From the NCBI GenBank assembly GCA_050247075.1, contig JBFWUW010000057.1, positions 1 through 46,878 on the forward strand: 46,878 nucleotides of DNA. Direction: 5' to 3'. The translations under genes and the position numbers were made by a program. The notes below the pieces were generated by a model, which was not told the origin of the DNA, did no database searches, and was given only the letters and a program-made list of their open reading frames with translations. Source of the DNA: JBFWUW01 sp050247075. GTDB taxonomy: Bacteria; Planctomycetota; Planctomycetia; Pirellulales; JBFWUW01. Positions 33,901 through 41,831 of the stretch are shown here, piece after piece (the first letter of the stretch is position 1; each line of letters starts with the position of its first letter).

Positions 33901-36900
33901 TGCCGCCGGACCAGACATCGATCCATTCCTCATCACAACCGTGGAACACAATGCGGCGCTGCTTGGGCGTGAGCTGGTCGAACGGCACATCCAACGGCAC
34001 TCCGGCATGCGCCGACAGGGCCGAAAGCATGAAACGCGCCAGCTTGAGTTCGACATTCGGCCAGACGGAGACCGCCCCTTCGGCCAGCGTCAGCTTGGGG
34101 TCGTTCAGCAGGGCCGCCGGATTGGCACCCGTCTGCACGCCCAGCCCCTCGCAACCGCTACACCAGCCGAGCGAGCTGTTGAACGAAAAACTATGCGGCG
34201 TGAGCTGCTCGAAGCTGCGCCCGCACTTGTCGCAGGCGTTGTGCTGGCTGTGGACCACCGTCCGCCACTTCGGCTCGGGCTGTTCCTCGTTGACGAAGGC
34301 CACGTTCAACAGGCCCTTGCCCAGGGCCAGCGTTTTCTCGACGCTATCGGCGATGCGCGAGCGGCCCTCGGGCCGAATGGTGACACGATCGACGACGACC
34401 TCAATCAGATGCTTGCGGCGGCGGTCGATGGTTGGCGGCTGGTCGATGGGGTGCGTAGCCCGATCGACGCGAATCCGCTGGTAGCCTTGCGCTTTCAAAT
34501 CGGCCCACAACGTTTCGTGTTTCTCGCCGACTTGCACATCCAGCGGAGCCAGCAGAAACAGCCTGGTCCCTTCCGGCTCGGCCATAAGCTTGTCGATGAT
34601 CTCGTCGGCCGATTGCGTACCGATGGGGATATCGCACTTGGGGCAATACGGCTGCCCCAGCCGGGCGAACAGAATCCGCAGATAGTCGTAGATTTCCGTC
34701 ACGGTGCCGACCGTACTTCGCGGGGTGTGGCCCAGGTGCTTCTGCTCGATGGCGATGGCCGGCGACAGCCCTTCGATATGTTCGACCGCCGGCTTTTGCA
34801 TCTGCCCCACGAATTGCCGCGCGTAGGAACTCAAACTCTCCACGTAGCGGCGTTGGCCCTCGGCGTAGATGGTGTCCATCGCCAGCGAACTCTTGCCCGA
34901 TCCGCTCGGCCCGCAACAGACCGTGATTAGATCGCGGGGAATCTCGACATCGACCTCTTTCAGATTGTGCTGCTTTGCTCCGCGGACGACGATTCTGTCG
35001 GACTGCGGCACGCGGGGCCGCGGAGCATGTTCGGCAGCCGATTTTTCCGAACCGGCAAAAGCGTTGTGGCCAGCCAGAACCTTGGCCAAGGCCCGGCCTG
35101 TGTAAGACTCCTTTACTTTGGCCACGTCCTCGGGCGTGCCGCTGGCGATCACGCGGCCGCCGCCGTGGCCTCCTTCGGGTCCCATGTCGATGACCCAATC
35201 GGCCGTCTTGATGACATCCAGATTGTGCTCGACCACGACCACGGTGTTGCCGGCCTGGGCAAAGTCTTGCAGCACTTTCAGCAGCATCTGAATATCGGCG
35301 AAGTGCAGCCCGGTCGTCGGTTCGTCCAACAGGTAGAGCGTGCGGCCGGTGCTGCGCTTGACCAGTTCGCGGGCCAGCTTGACGCGCTGCGCCTCTCCAC
35401 CCGACAGCGTTGGCGAGGGCTGCCCCAGCTTGAGATAATCCAGGCCCACGTCGTGCAGCGTTTGCAGCTTGTGGCGGACATGCGGCACGTTTTCGAAGTG
35501 TTCCAGGGCCTGCTGAATGTCCATTTCCAACACTTCGGAGATCGACTTCCCCTTGAACCGCACCGAGAGAGTCTCGCGGTTGAAGCGGTGTCCCTCGCAA
35601 ACGGGGCAGGTCACCCACACGTCAGCCAAAAAGTCCATCTCCAGCCGGTTCGAGCCATTCCCCTCGCAGGCCTCGCACCGCCCGCCCGCCACGTTGAAGC
35701 TGAACCGCCCCTCCTTGTAGCCGCGGGCCTTGCTCTCGGGCAGTTGCGTGTAGAGCTTGCGGATTTCGTCGAAGACCTTGATGTAGGTGGCCGGGTTGCT
35801 CCGCGGCGTGCGGCCGATGGGGGACTGGTCGATGGCGATCATCTTGTCGAGATGTTCCATCCCCTCGATCCGCTCGTGCGCGCCGGGCAAGCCGTCTCCG
35901 CCGTTCAGATCGCGGCGCAAAGCCTCCACCAAAATATCGTTGACCAGCGAGCTCTTGCCCGACCCCGACACGCCCGTCACGCAGACAAACAGTCCCAGCG
36001 GAATTTCGACATCGACCCCCTTCAGATTGTTATGCGAAGCGCTAACAATCTTCAACAAGGGGCCTTGCGGCTGGCGGCGCTCAGCGGGAATCTCGATCTT
36101 GCGCTCGCCCGACAAGAACTGCCCCGTCACGCTGCGCGGTTCGTCGGTCAGGCTTTTCACCGGTCCGCTGGCCACGACCTCGCCGCCGCGAACGCCCGGT
36201 CCGGGACCGAAATCAACCAGGTGGTCGGCCGCCCGCATGGTGTCTTCGTCATGTTCGACGACAACGACGGTGTTCCCCAGATCGCGAAGGCGGGTCAATG
36301 TTTCCAGCAGCCGGTCGTTATCGCGCGGATGCAGGCCGATCGAAGGCTCGTCCAAAATGTACAGCACGCCCACCAGCCCGCAGCCAACTTGCCCCGCCAG
36401 ACGAATGCGTTGCGTCTCTCCGCCCGACAGCGTGGGGGCGGTGCGGGCCAGCGTTAAATAGTCCAGCCCCACCCCCAGCAGGAAGCCGAGCCGGCCGCGG
36501 ATTTCCTTGAGCGCCTCGGCGGCAATGGTTTGCGAAGTCTTGTCGAGTTCCAACTCGCTGAAGAAATCGACCGCTTCGGAAATCGACAGATCGGCCACCG
36601 CTGGCAGTGACTTGCGGGGGCTATCGGCAAACCGGGCATCCTTGCTGGTCAGCATGACGGAGCGGGCCTGCGCGTTCAATCGTCTTCCACCGCAGGTGCC
36701 GCAGCCGACCACGCTCATGTATTTTTCAAGCTGCCGCTGCTGCATCTTGCTCTTGCTGCCGCGGTACTTGCTCAGCAACTCCGGCAGAATCCCCTCGAAC
36801 TTGCCGCCGTACTTATGTTCCGTGGGACCGGCTTTCCAACTGTAGGTGATGTGCAGATCGCCCGTCCCCCACAGCAACAACTTTTGCAACTCCGGCGAGA

Positions 36901-38110
36901 CTTCTTCCCAAGCGGTCTCCAACAGATCGCCCGGTCCCAAGCCGTACTTGTGTTCCAGCGTGTCCGACACGCCTTGGTAAATATGCTTGCGCCAGCGGCC
37001 CAGTTCCTTCCAGGGCCCAATCAACTCAAAGCAGCCTTGCTTGAACGAGCGGCCAGGATTGGGGATCAGCAGATTTACATCGAAACCATAAATCTCGCCC
37101 AGCCCATCGCAATCCTGGCACATCCCTTGCGGGCTGTTGAAGCTGAACATCTGCGGGCTGGGGGGCTCAAAGCTCAACCCGCAATGCGTGCAAGCGTAAT
37201 GGGCCGAAAGATGCAGGTCGCTGGGCGCGTCTTCCGAGCGAGTGCTGGTGGGCGGAAGCCGCTGCTCGTCGTCTTCGTCCGCCAGATCGTTGGCCGCTTC
37301 GGCTTCGTCCGGCTGTTGCGACTTCGACCGCTTCCCCTTCTTGATGGCTGCCTTCACCGGCTGCGTCGTGCCGGCCGCCGCGCCGCTGCTTCCCTCTTGA
37401 GAGACCAACAAGTTGCCGCCACCCAGCCGCAATGCCAGCTCCACCGCTTCGGCCAGACGCGAGCGGACATTCGGCCCGGCTGTCAGGCGGTCGATGACGA
37501 CCTCGATGTTGTGCCGCATTTGCCGGTCGAGATGCAGATCATCCGTCAGTTGCACCAACCGGCCGTCGGCGCGGGCGCGGACAAAACCTTGCTTGAGCAG
37601 GTCGTCGAACAGGTCGCGGTGTTCCCCTTTTTGCGCGCGGACGACGGGTGCCAAAATGGAGTACTTGGTGCCGACGGGCAGTTCGGAAATCCGCTCGATG
37701 ATCTGCTCGCGCGATTGGGCGGTGATTTGCCGGTCGCATTGGGGGCAGTGCCCTTGGCCCACCCTGGCGTACAGCACGCGCAGGTAATCGTAAATTTCGG
37801 TGATCGTGCCAACGGTGCTGCGAGGGTTTTGCCCGCTAGCCTTTTGAGCGATGGAGATGGAGGGGCTTAGCCCGCCGATAAAATCGACATCAGGCTTGGG
37901 CATCTGCCCCAGAAATTGGCGCGCAAAGGTAGACAGGCTCTCGACATACCGCCGCTGGCCTTCCGCGTACACCGTGTCAAATGCCAGCGAACTCTTGCCC
38001 GACCCGCTCACCCCGGTCAGGCAGATGAGTTGATTGCGGGGGAGCGAAAGGCTGATATCACGCAGATTATGCTCGCGTGCCCCATTAATCACGATGTCGC
38101 TAGCTGCCAT
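30902..38110 (-). CDS. uvrA: Single-chain double UvrA with duplicated C-terminal extension
   Basis: The product is 2402 residues, against about 950 for ordinary UvrA. It recognises bulky DNA lesions and loads UvrB in nucleotide excision repair. Two full UvrA copies follow each other: ABC halves with Walker A at residue 33 (GVSGSGKSS), a second VSGSGKSSLVNDIL, then from about residue 1045 a second set with GPSGSGKSSLAMD and GVSGSGKSSLVED. ABC signatures (LSGGE) and zinc motifs (CTHCGLSFEPP, CEACEGNG, CDKCGRSFEQL, CETCEGAG) occur in both copies. A homodimer is thus built into one chain. Residues about 1647-1694 contain an in-frame palindromic repeat insertion. Residues 2094-2402 are an unassigned extension with an internal duplication. 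Its last codons and stop lie in a heptad repeat. No LexA-type box was seen upstream. Confidence 0.97.
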   Translation of the reverse strand: MAASDIVINGAREHNLRDISLSLPRNQLICLTGVSGSGKSSLAFDTVYAEGQRRYVESLSTFARQFLGQMPKPDVDFIGGLSPSISIAQKASGQNPRSTVGTITEIYDYLRVLYARVGQGHCPQCDRQITAQSREQIIERISELPVGTKYSILAPVVRAQKGEHRDLFDDLLKQGFVRARADGRLVQLTDDLHLDRQMRHNIEVVIDRLTAGPNVRSRLAEAVELALRLGGGNLLVSQEGSSGAAAGTTQPVKAAIKKGKRSKSQQPDEAEAANDLADEDDEQRLPPTSTRSEDAPSDLHLSAHYACTHCGLSFEPPSPQMFSFNSPQGMCQDCDGLGEIYGFDVNLLIPNPGRSFKQGCFELIGPWKELGRWRKHIYQGVSDTLEHKYGLGPGDLLETAWEEVSPELQKLLLWGTGDLHITYSWKAGPTEHKYGGKFEGILPELLSKYRGSKSKMQQRQLEKYMSVVGCGTCGGRRLNAQARSVMLTSKDARFADSPRKSLPAVADLSISEAVDFFSELELDKTSQTIAAEALKEIRGRLGFLLGVGLDYLTLARTAPTLSGGETQRIRLAGQVGCGLVGVLYILDEPSIGLHPRDNDRLLETLTRLRDLGNTVVVVEHDEDTMRAADHLVDFGPGPGVRGGEVVASGPVKSLTDEPRSVTGQFLSGERKIEIPAERRQPQGPLLKIVSASHNNLKGVDVEIPLGLFVCVTGVSGSGKSSLVNDILVEALRRDLNGGDGLPGAHERIEGMEHLDKMIAIDQSPIGRTPRSNPATYIKVFDEIRKLYTQLPESKARGYKEGRFSFNVAGGRCEACEGNGSNRLEMDFLADVWVTCPVCEGHRFNRETLSVRFKGKSISEVLEMDIQQALEHFENVPHVRHKLQTLHDVGLDYLKLGQPSPTLSGGEAQRVKLARELVKRSTGRTLYLLDEPTTGLHFADIQMLLKVLQDFAQAGNTVVVVEHNLDVIKTADWVIDMGPEGGHGGGRVIASGTPEDVAKVKESYTGRALAKVLAGHNAFAGSEKSAAEHAPRPRVPQSDRIVVRGAKQHNLKEVDVEIPRDLITVCCGPSGSGKSSLAMDTIYAEGQRRYVESLSSYARQFVGQMQKPAVEHIEGLSPAIAIEQKHLGHTPRSTVGTVTEIYDYLRILFARLGQPYCPKCDIPIGTQSADEIIDKLMAEPEGTRLFLLAPLDVQVGEKHETLWADLKAQGYQRIRVDRATHPIDQPPTIDRRRKHLIEVVVDRVTIRPEGRSRIADSVEKTLALGKGLLNVAFVNEEQPEPKWRTVVHSQHNACDKCGRSFEQLTPHSFSFNSSLGWCSGCEGLGVQTGANPAALLNDPKLTLAEGAVSVWPNVELKLARFMLSALSAHAGVPLDVPFDQLTPKQRRIVFHGCDEEWIDVWSGGKKQKEGRPLFRFQYKGLYPALDEASRLSTFFRGKLEHLVGEVECSSCGGSRLRDDAAAVRLRDKTMEELCRLPLGMLFQQFDAWKPTGSERKIAGELIREVRNRLQFLVDVGLQYLTLARGAPTLSGGEAQRIRLASQVGSGLTGVLYVLDEPTIGLHPRDNARLIEALKRLRDLGNTLLLVEHDREVVAGADRLLDFGPAAGEFGGRIVARGTPGEVSEQSGSVTGPYLSGEKAVAVPTNRRMDGMSSAECRVSNEGKKPAKGTKKGKAAPAAKKPPSVSIPHSTLGNRHFLEIVGARHNNLKNVSVGIPLGALTVVTGVSGSGKSSLVEDVLYNALAKVLHRAKVTPAAHTAIRGVEQINKVIQVDQQALGNTPTSNPATFTGVFELIRQLFAALPEAKVRGYTARRFSFNVAGGRCETCEGAGQKRIEMHFLPDVWVECDVCRGQRYNAETLSVKYRGQSISDVLNMSCGKAAKLFENIPKIRKTLQTLCDVGLDYLALGQAAPTLSGGEAQRVKLAAELSRPDTGRTLYLLDEPTTGLHFDDLVKLLDVLNRLVDLGNTVVVIEHNIDVIKTADWVIDMGPEGGDEGGRLVIAGTPEDLVAHHLQWRKAQKALVSAAKKKTAKSAKGTVKKPAPTAVPLLRSHTGEVLEDVLKAGPFAERKHFNALELEAASETDLDISEVGRDTRMPWEADGRRWHTVDRVGRNGEPCRWDGRILAQVVDRIQDTGEFSPTEWNNRTVVEIAAERKADGWFMHAITGEQWLLKLKFRVARNTFRRGDPLAELELKPFNELPDLPVYGNEPRVKCKNLRPPWQEIQVAVHSLEEVDKPAFWEFIDKAIGGFRKHTEKAGQNPEDIMPWKVLGQKWHLSRKGFPPGKRVQWETDLLEELCGLLTQAAPKGQFLWNNQQVVHMLVGGQREPWATLHTKRPAAIELVLTGPKGHFALGRVAGLAAERDFVPGPEKDIIKLRFRTSDDVAQGDLARFVKEHVGKIGEKV
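31060..31831 (-). other. UvrA C-terminal extension: tandem unassigned domain
   Basis: Two units start with M-P-W: residues 2094-2181 (from 31831) and 2263-2349 (from 31324), 169 residues apart. Over the first 65 positions they align without a gap and share M1, P2, W3, G7, W10, H11, G20, W25, L30, W48, N49, N50, V53, V54 and W65. Similarity continues more weakly into the following 70 residues. I do not recognise the domain; the Trp and WNN pattern suggests a small compact binding module. Confidence 0.7.
33029..33168. repeat. Inverted repeat inserted in frame within uvrA
   Basis: The left arm (33029-33060) and right arm (33133-33168) share GCCGAGTGTCGA in opposite orientation (33038-33049 and 33136-33147). 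The words also occur intergenically at 28041-28074. Translated in the uvrA frame they give GMSSAECRVSNEGKK and SVSIPHSTLGNRHF around a Lys/Ala-rich stretch, placed just before the fourth ATPase domain of UvrA. Confidence 0.75.
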
Positions 38111-38298
38111 TACACCCTACCGCTGGGAAACATTGCATTCCATTGGCGAATCCCGAATTGTAGGCCCCCGCCTATCCGCCGGACAAGCGGGCAGAATGGG
38201 GAATTCATGCCGCAAGCAAGAGGGAATGCAGCCGCGTTCCCGCGGAAAACGCGGGAAAACGGCCCATTCCGGCTTAGGCGGCACATGGCCCGGTGCGA
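38111..38298. other. Intergenic region upstream of uvrA
   Basis: It contains a hairpin TTCCCGCG/CGCGGGAA (38237-38244 with 38250-38257) without a T-run, placed after the haem-protein gene on the same strand. No LexA-type operator or strong promoter for uvrA was recognised. Confidence 0.4.
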
Positions 38299-38823
38299 CT
38301 ACTCAATCTTCAGCTTGTAGCTGATGGCACCAATGGCCGCCCCTTTTTCGACCTTCTCATAGTGCGGGTGGCAGATGATGCACTTGTCGAGCACGACCGG
38401 CACGATGGTGGCGGCCCGCAACGTCCGCTGGCCGTCGTTGGTGACGACCTGCTCGTAGTACGGCTTGCCCGCCTTGAGCTGTTTGATGGCTTCTTTCTCA
38501 AACTCGTCTTGCGGCGAGTTCTCCTCGGCAAAGGGTTGGCCGGTGGCGTCGATCAGGCGGGCGTCGTGCCAGCCGTTCTTCTTCATGGCCGAAAAGATCG
38601 CCTTGGCGGCGGTGCCGGCCGAGACGCTGGTGCCGTTCTCGACGTACTTGTCCGTAATCAGCACCACGGCCGTTTTGTACAGATCGTCCAACATTTTGAC
38701 TTCGCGTCGCGCCCGCTCCAGAGCGGCATCTGGCTTGGCCGGCTTCTCGGCCGCTACGGAACAGACAGCGGCCACCGCCAGCGCCGCCGCACCCAGCCCG
38801 CACGCAATCTTGCCTTTACGCAT
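38299..38823 (-). CDS. Tll0287-like (DUF3365) haem-binding periplasmic protein
   Basis: The product is 174 residues from Met at 38823 (MRKGKIACG), which begins a clear signal peptide cleaved near AVCSVAAEK. The mature protein is the Tll0287-like/DUF3365 domain, a PAS-like sensor fold. A single c-type haem site CIICHPHYE lies near residue 145. Further family features: FSAMKKNGWHDARLIDATG, FEKEAIKQLKAGKPYYEQV. Such proteins bind haem and are suggested to sense redox state or small gases. It lies 41 bases downstream of an NsrR-like repressor and is probably co-transcribed with it, which hints at nitric-oxide or redox sensing. Confidence 0.88.
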   Translation of the reverse strand: MRKGKIACGLGAAALAVAAVCSVAAEKPAKPDAALERARREVKMLDDLYKTAVVLITDKYVENGTSVSAGTAAKAIFSAMKKNGWHDARLIDATGQPFAEENSPQDEFEKEAIKQLKAGKPYYEQVVTNDGQRTLRAATIVPVVLDKCIICHPHYEKVEKGAAIGAISYKLKIE

Positions 38824-38864
38824 CGTTAAACTCCCGTGGGTCACAAGAAACAACGCCCCGCCTG

Positions 38865-39338
38865 TCATGACTTGCCGCGCCGCGCCGGAATGGGGCCGCG
38901 GAGCTGCTTGTCGGATAGTTTTTTGAGTTCCACCAATTGCTTGCCGGGCCGCACGATGTCCGACAGACGCACGCTCTCCAGGTATTCACGCTGCAGGCGT
39001 TCGGCTTCGGCCAACACCCCGCGGAGGCGGCAATTGGGTTGAATCACACAGATGTTGTCGGTGCCGACGCACTCCAACAGGTGCATGTTCCCCTCGCAGG
39101 CCAGCACCACCTGGCCGATGGTGATATCGTCGGGGGGCAGCCCTAGCTCCAACCCGCCCCCCACCCCGCGCACGCTGCGGACAAAGCCCAACCGGGCCAA
39201 CTGGTTGACCACCTTGGCCACATGGTGGGCCGAGATGCGGTAAAAGTCGGCAATCTCGTCGATCGTGGCCCGTTGCGGTTTGCCCGCCAGGTAGATCAGC
39301 GTCCGCAAGGCGTAGTCGGTATGCAAGGCGAGTCGCAC
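38865..39338 (-). CDS. Rrf2-family (NsrR-like) transcriptional repressor
   Basis: The product is 157 residues. It opens MRLALHTDYALRTLIYLA, the classical NsrR start, with winged helix ISAHHVAKVVNQLARLGFV and wing RGVGGGLEL. Three cysteines follow as C-x6-C-x5-C (ECVGTDNICVIQPNC), the position of the iron-sulfur ligands of NsrR/IscR-type proteins, with a fourth Cys before them (ACEGNMH). It should hold an iron-sulfur cluster and lose DNA binding on reaction with NO or oxidants. A palindromic NsrR-like site sits over its own start of transcription, so autorepression is likely. The haem protein gene follows in the same transcript. Confidence 0.92.
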   Translation of the reverse strand: MRLALHTDYALRTLIYLAGKPQRATIDEIADFYRISAHHVAKVVNQLARLGFVRSVRGVGGGLELGLPPDDITIGQVVLACEGNMHLLECVGTDNICVIQPNCRLRGVLAEAERLQREYLESVRLSDIVRPGKQLVELKKLSDKQLRGPIPARRGKS

Positions 39339-39352
39339 GGCCGGGCTTTCTA

Positions 39353-39375
39353 AAGATGTATATGATTTACTTCTT
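39353..39375. promoter_or_regulatory. NsrR-like palindromic operator
   Basis: Two 11-base half-sites, AAGATGTATAT and ATTTACTTCTT, are separated by one base; 18 of 23 positions are symmetric. The E. coli NsrR site has the same 11-1-11 layout with half-site AAGATGCATTT. It overlaps the predicted transcription start of the Rrf2 gene. Confidence 0.75.
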
Positions 39376-39380
39376 TAGCA

Positions 39381-39409
39381 TATTTAGACCGTGGCAAGGC
39401 CGTTGTCAA
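39381..39409 (-). promoter_or_regulatory. Promoter of the Rrf2/haem-protein operon
   Basis: On the minus strand a perfect -35 TTGACA (39409-39404) is followed after 17 bases by TAAATA (39386-39381). Transcription would start near 39374, at the edge of the operator. Confidence 0.85.
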
Positions 39410-39420
39410 GGGTTGTGAGC

Positions 39421-39572
39421 GTAGGGTGGGACAAGCAAAAATTGACGGACCATATGCGCACGGCATACCCGCGATGTCCCACCACGATTGGCGAGAGAGG
39501 CCGCAATCGGTGGGACATCGCGGCTAAGCCGGATGCGAATGGCGGAGGCCCTGGCCGCTTGTCCCACCCTAC
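39421..39572. repeat. 152-bp REP/BIME element, copy 1
   Basis: Outer arms GTAGGGTGGGACAAGC and GCTTGTCCCACCCTAC (16 bp) enclose inner arms CGCGATGTCCCACC and GGTGGGACATCGCG. The core word GGTGGGACA occurs four times per element counting both strands. It is about 90% identical to the copy at 40184-40335 and stands before the REP-associated transposase remnant. Confidence 0.95.
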
Positions 39573-39627
39573 GAAAATTCAAGGGCGAGGATTGATTTCC
39601 TGGCGATCATCGAATAGCGTCGCTGGC

Positions 39628-40175
39628 ATGTCAAACTATCGTCGCTGGGTTGTACCGGGCGGAACTTATTTCTTCACGCTGGTCGCGTATCGAAGACGGC
39701 CCATCCTCACGACGGAGTTGGGGCGAGACTCTTTGCGGCAGGCGATCGACTCGATCCGCGCGCGATGGCCGTTCGAGAATGTGGCCATGGTGTTGCTTCC
39801 CGAACACTTGCACGCGGTTTGGAGCCTGCCTCCCAACGACGACAACTATTCGTTACGCCTGCGCAAGATCAAGGAACGTTTTACGAGACTATGGCTTGCC
39901 AACGGAGGCGCGGAAGCGGCACTCTCGGCTTCGCGGCAACACAAGGGAGAACGCGGTATTTGGCAACGGCGGTTTTGGGAACACTCCTGCCGTGATGAAG
40001 AAGATGTCAAACGCTGCGTGGACTACATTCATTAAAATCCCAAAAACACGGCCTGGTGCAACAGGTCCACGAATGGCCCTATTCCACATTCGCGCGGTTC
40101 GTCTCGAGCGGCGAATACGAGCAAAATTGGGGCGGTGACGATCCATGTCCAGGCTGGGACATGCCCGAGATTTAG
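39628..40175 (+). pseudogene. REP-associated tyrosine transposase (RAYT, Y1/IS200-like), broken
   Basis: The ATG at 39628 opens SNYRRWVVPGGTYFFTLV, the family start. The metal-binding H-x-H is in LLPEHLHAVWSLP and the QRRFWEHSCRDEEDVKRCV segment follows. The conserved end Y-I-H-Y-N-P-V-K-H-G-L is destroyed: the second Tyr codon is TAA (40033-40035), and one base is missing after the following CCC, shifting the frame. In the shifted frame the rest (KHGLVQQVHEWPYSTFARFV through PGWDMPEI) continues to TAG at 40173-40175. An intact protein would have been about 182 residues. Such enzymes mobilise REP sequences; its own two repeat copies flank it. Confidence 0.92.
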
Positions 40176-40183
40176 CCGAGGCC

Positions 40184-40335
40184 GTAGGGTGGGACAAGCG
40201 GAAATCGACGGACCATATGCGCACGGCATGCCCGCGATGTCCCACCACGATTGGCGATGGAACCCGCAATCGGTGGGACATCGCGGCTAAGCCGAATGCG
40301 AATGGCGGGGTTCCTGGCCGCTTGTCCCACCCTAC
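40184..40335. repeat. 152-bp REP/BIME element, copy 2
   Basis: Same nested palindromic design as 39421-39572 and exactly the same length. Its right end, read on the minus strand, begins GTAGGGTGGG; the TAG is the stop codon of gatB (40332-40334). Confidence 0.95.
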
Positions 40336-41831
40336 TGCCTGGCCAACTCCAGGCAGATCTCGCGGACGCGGGCTGGATCGACGTTGGGGTTGCGCTTTTT
40401 GGCCTGCCCGACAAAGGCACCCGCCGCTTGTAGCTTGCCGGCTTGGATATCGGCCACCAGTTTGGGATTGGCGGCGATCAACTCGCGGCAAAGTTCGACC
40501 AAGGCCGATTCATCGACCTTGGCAATGCCTTGGGCCTGCATGACTTGTTCAGCCGAATGGCCCGTCGCCACCATCTCGATAAATACCTCGCGGGCACGGC
40601 TGGTGTTCAGATCGCCGGCGGCGACACGCTTCAGCAGATCGCCCAGCACGGCGGGTGTCAGCGGAAACTTGTCGATGGGGATCGACTGCTCCTTGAGGGT
40701 CCGCATCACGTCTTGTTGCGTCCAATTGTTGGCCGCCTCGCTATCGCCGCAGATCGCGGCCAACTCCAGAAAATAATCGACCAGCGGACGCCCCTGGTTC
40801 ACCAGCACGTCGCTGTGATAAGGAGTTAGCCCATGCGTCGTTTCCAACCGAGTACGCAGCGCCGCGGGCAGCTCACCCAGCGCGGCCCGCACGGCTTCAA
40901 TCTCGGCCGGAGTAACGCGGACGGGAACCAGGTCGGGCTCGGGGAAGTAGCGATAATCGCTCGATTCCTCTTTGTGCCGCTGCGCCCGCGTGATTTGGGC
41001 CACGTCGTCCCAACCGCGGGTCTGTTTGGGAAAATCGCCCAGCTTCTGGCCGGTCCGCTGGTACTCCTGGTACTGCCGGGCCGACTCATACTCCAGCGCC
41101 CGCTCGACCGCGCGAAAGCTGTTCATGTTCTTGATTTCCACGATCGGCGTGGCGATCTTGCCTTGCGGCGATGGCAAGTGCAGGTTGACGTTGGCATCGA
41201 CACGCAGGCTGCCCTCTTGCATGTTGCAATCGCTGACGCCCAGATACTCCAGCAGCAGCTTCATTTCGCCCAGATAGGCCTTGGCCTCGGCGGGCGAGCG
41301 CATATCGGGCTGGCTGACAATCTCTAGCAGCGGCGTGCCGGCCCGGTTGAGGTCGATGCGGCTGTCGGCTTGGCCGGCTTGTTCGTCGTGCATGCTTTTG
41401 CCGGCGTCTTCCTCCAGATGGGCGCGGATGATGCCGATCCGCTTGGGGGCGACCTTGCCCTTGGGGTCGCCAATTTCCAGCCAGCCATCGTGGCTGAAGG
41501 GGAGATCGTACTGCGATATCTGATAGCCCTTGGGCAAGTCGGGGTAGTAGTAGTTCTTGCGGTCCCACTTGGTGAACGTGGCGATCTGGCAATTCAGGGC
41601 GATGGCCGTCCGCAGCGAAAGCTCGAACGCCTTGCGGTTCATCACGGGCAAAGTCCCCGGCATACCAATGCAAACCGGGCAGGTCTGCGTGTTGGGGGCC
41701 GCGCCAAACCGCGTGCTGCACCCGCAAAACAGCTTGCTGGCGGTTTGCAGCTGAACGTGAACCTCCAACCCAATCACCACGGTATAAGGCTGGCTGGTGG
41801 CGGCGGGGCTTTCCGTGGCGGTCTGCGTCAT
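40332..41831 (-). CDS. gatB: Asp-tRNA(Asn)/Glu-tRNA(Gln) amidotransferase subunit B
   Basis: The product is 499 residues. The Met at 41831 (MTQTATES) is preferred to the one nine codons upstream because CGGAG lies about ten bases before it. GatB phosphorylates the mischarged Glu or Asp on tRNA so that GatA-derived ammonia can amidate it. Family segments are in order: VIGLEVHVQL, the Cys cluster FCGCSTRFGAAPNTQTCPVC, DRKNYYYPDLPKGYQISQYD, RIDLNRAGTPLLEIVSQPD, IVEIKNMNSFRAVERALEYE and the C-terminal YqeY-like tail ending ICLELARQ. gatA and gatC are not in the window. The stop codon is contributed by the end of a REP element. Confidence 0.97.
   Translation of the reverse strand: MTQTATESPAATSQPYTVVIGLEVHVQLQTASKLFCGCSTRFGAAPNTQTCPVCIGMPGTLPVMNRKAFELSLRTAIALNCQIATFTKWDRKNYYYPDLPKGYQISQYDLPFSHDGWLEIGDPKGKVAPKRIGIIRAHLEEDAGKSMHDEQAGQADSRIDLNRAGTPLLEIVSQPDMRSPAEAKAYLGEMKLLLEYLGVSDCNMQEGSLRVDANVNLHLPSPQGKIATPIVEIKNMNSFRAVERALEYESARQYQEYQRTGQKLGDFPKQTRGWDDVAQITRAQRHKEESSDYRYFPEPDLVPVRVTPAEIEAVRAALGELPAALRTRLETTHGLTPYHSDVLVNQGRPLVDYFLELAAICGDSEAANNWTQQDVMRTLKEQSIPIDKFPLTPAVLGDLLKRVAAGDLNTSRAREVFIEMVATGHSAEQVMQAQGIAKVDESALVELCRELIAANPKLVADIQAGKLQAAGAFVGQAKKRNPNVDPARVREICLELARQ

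Noticed and set aside
30902..38110. Double uvrA as an assembly artefact (collapsed or duplicated contig)
   Set aside because: The two halves are clearly diverged in sequence, share one uninterrupted frame and end in an extra C-terminal region.
38111..38298. SOS (LexA) operator before uvrA
   Set aside because: No palindrome of the known LexA types could be recognised in the interval.
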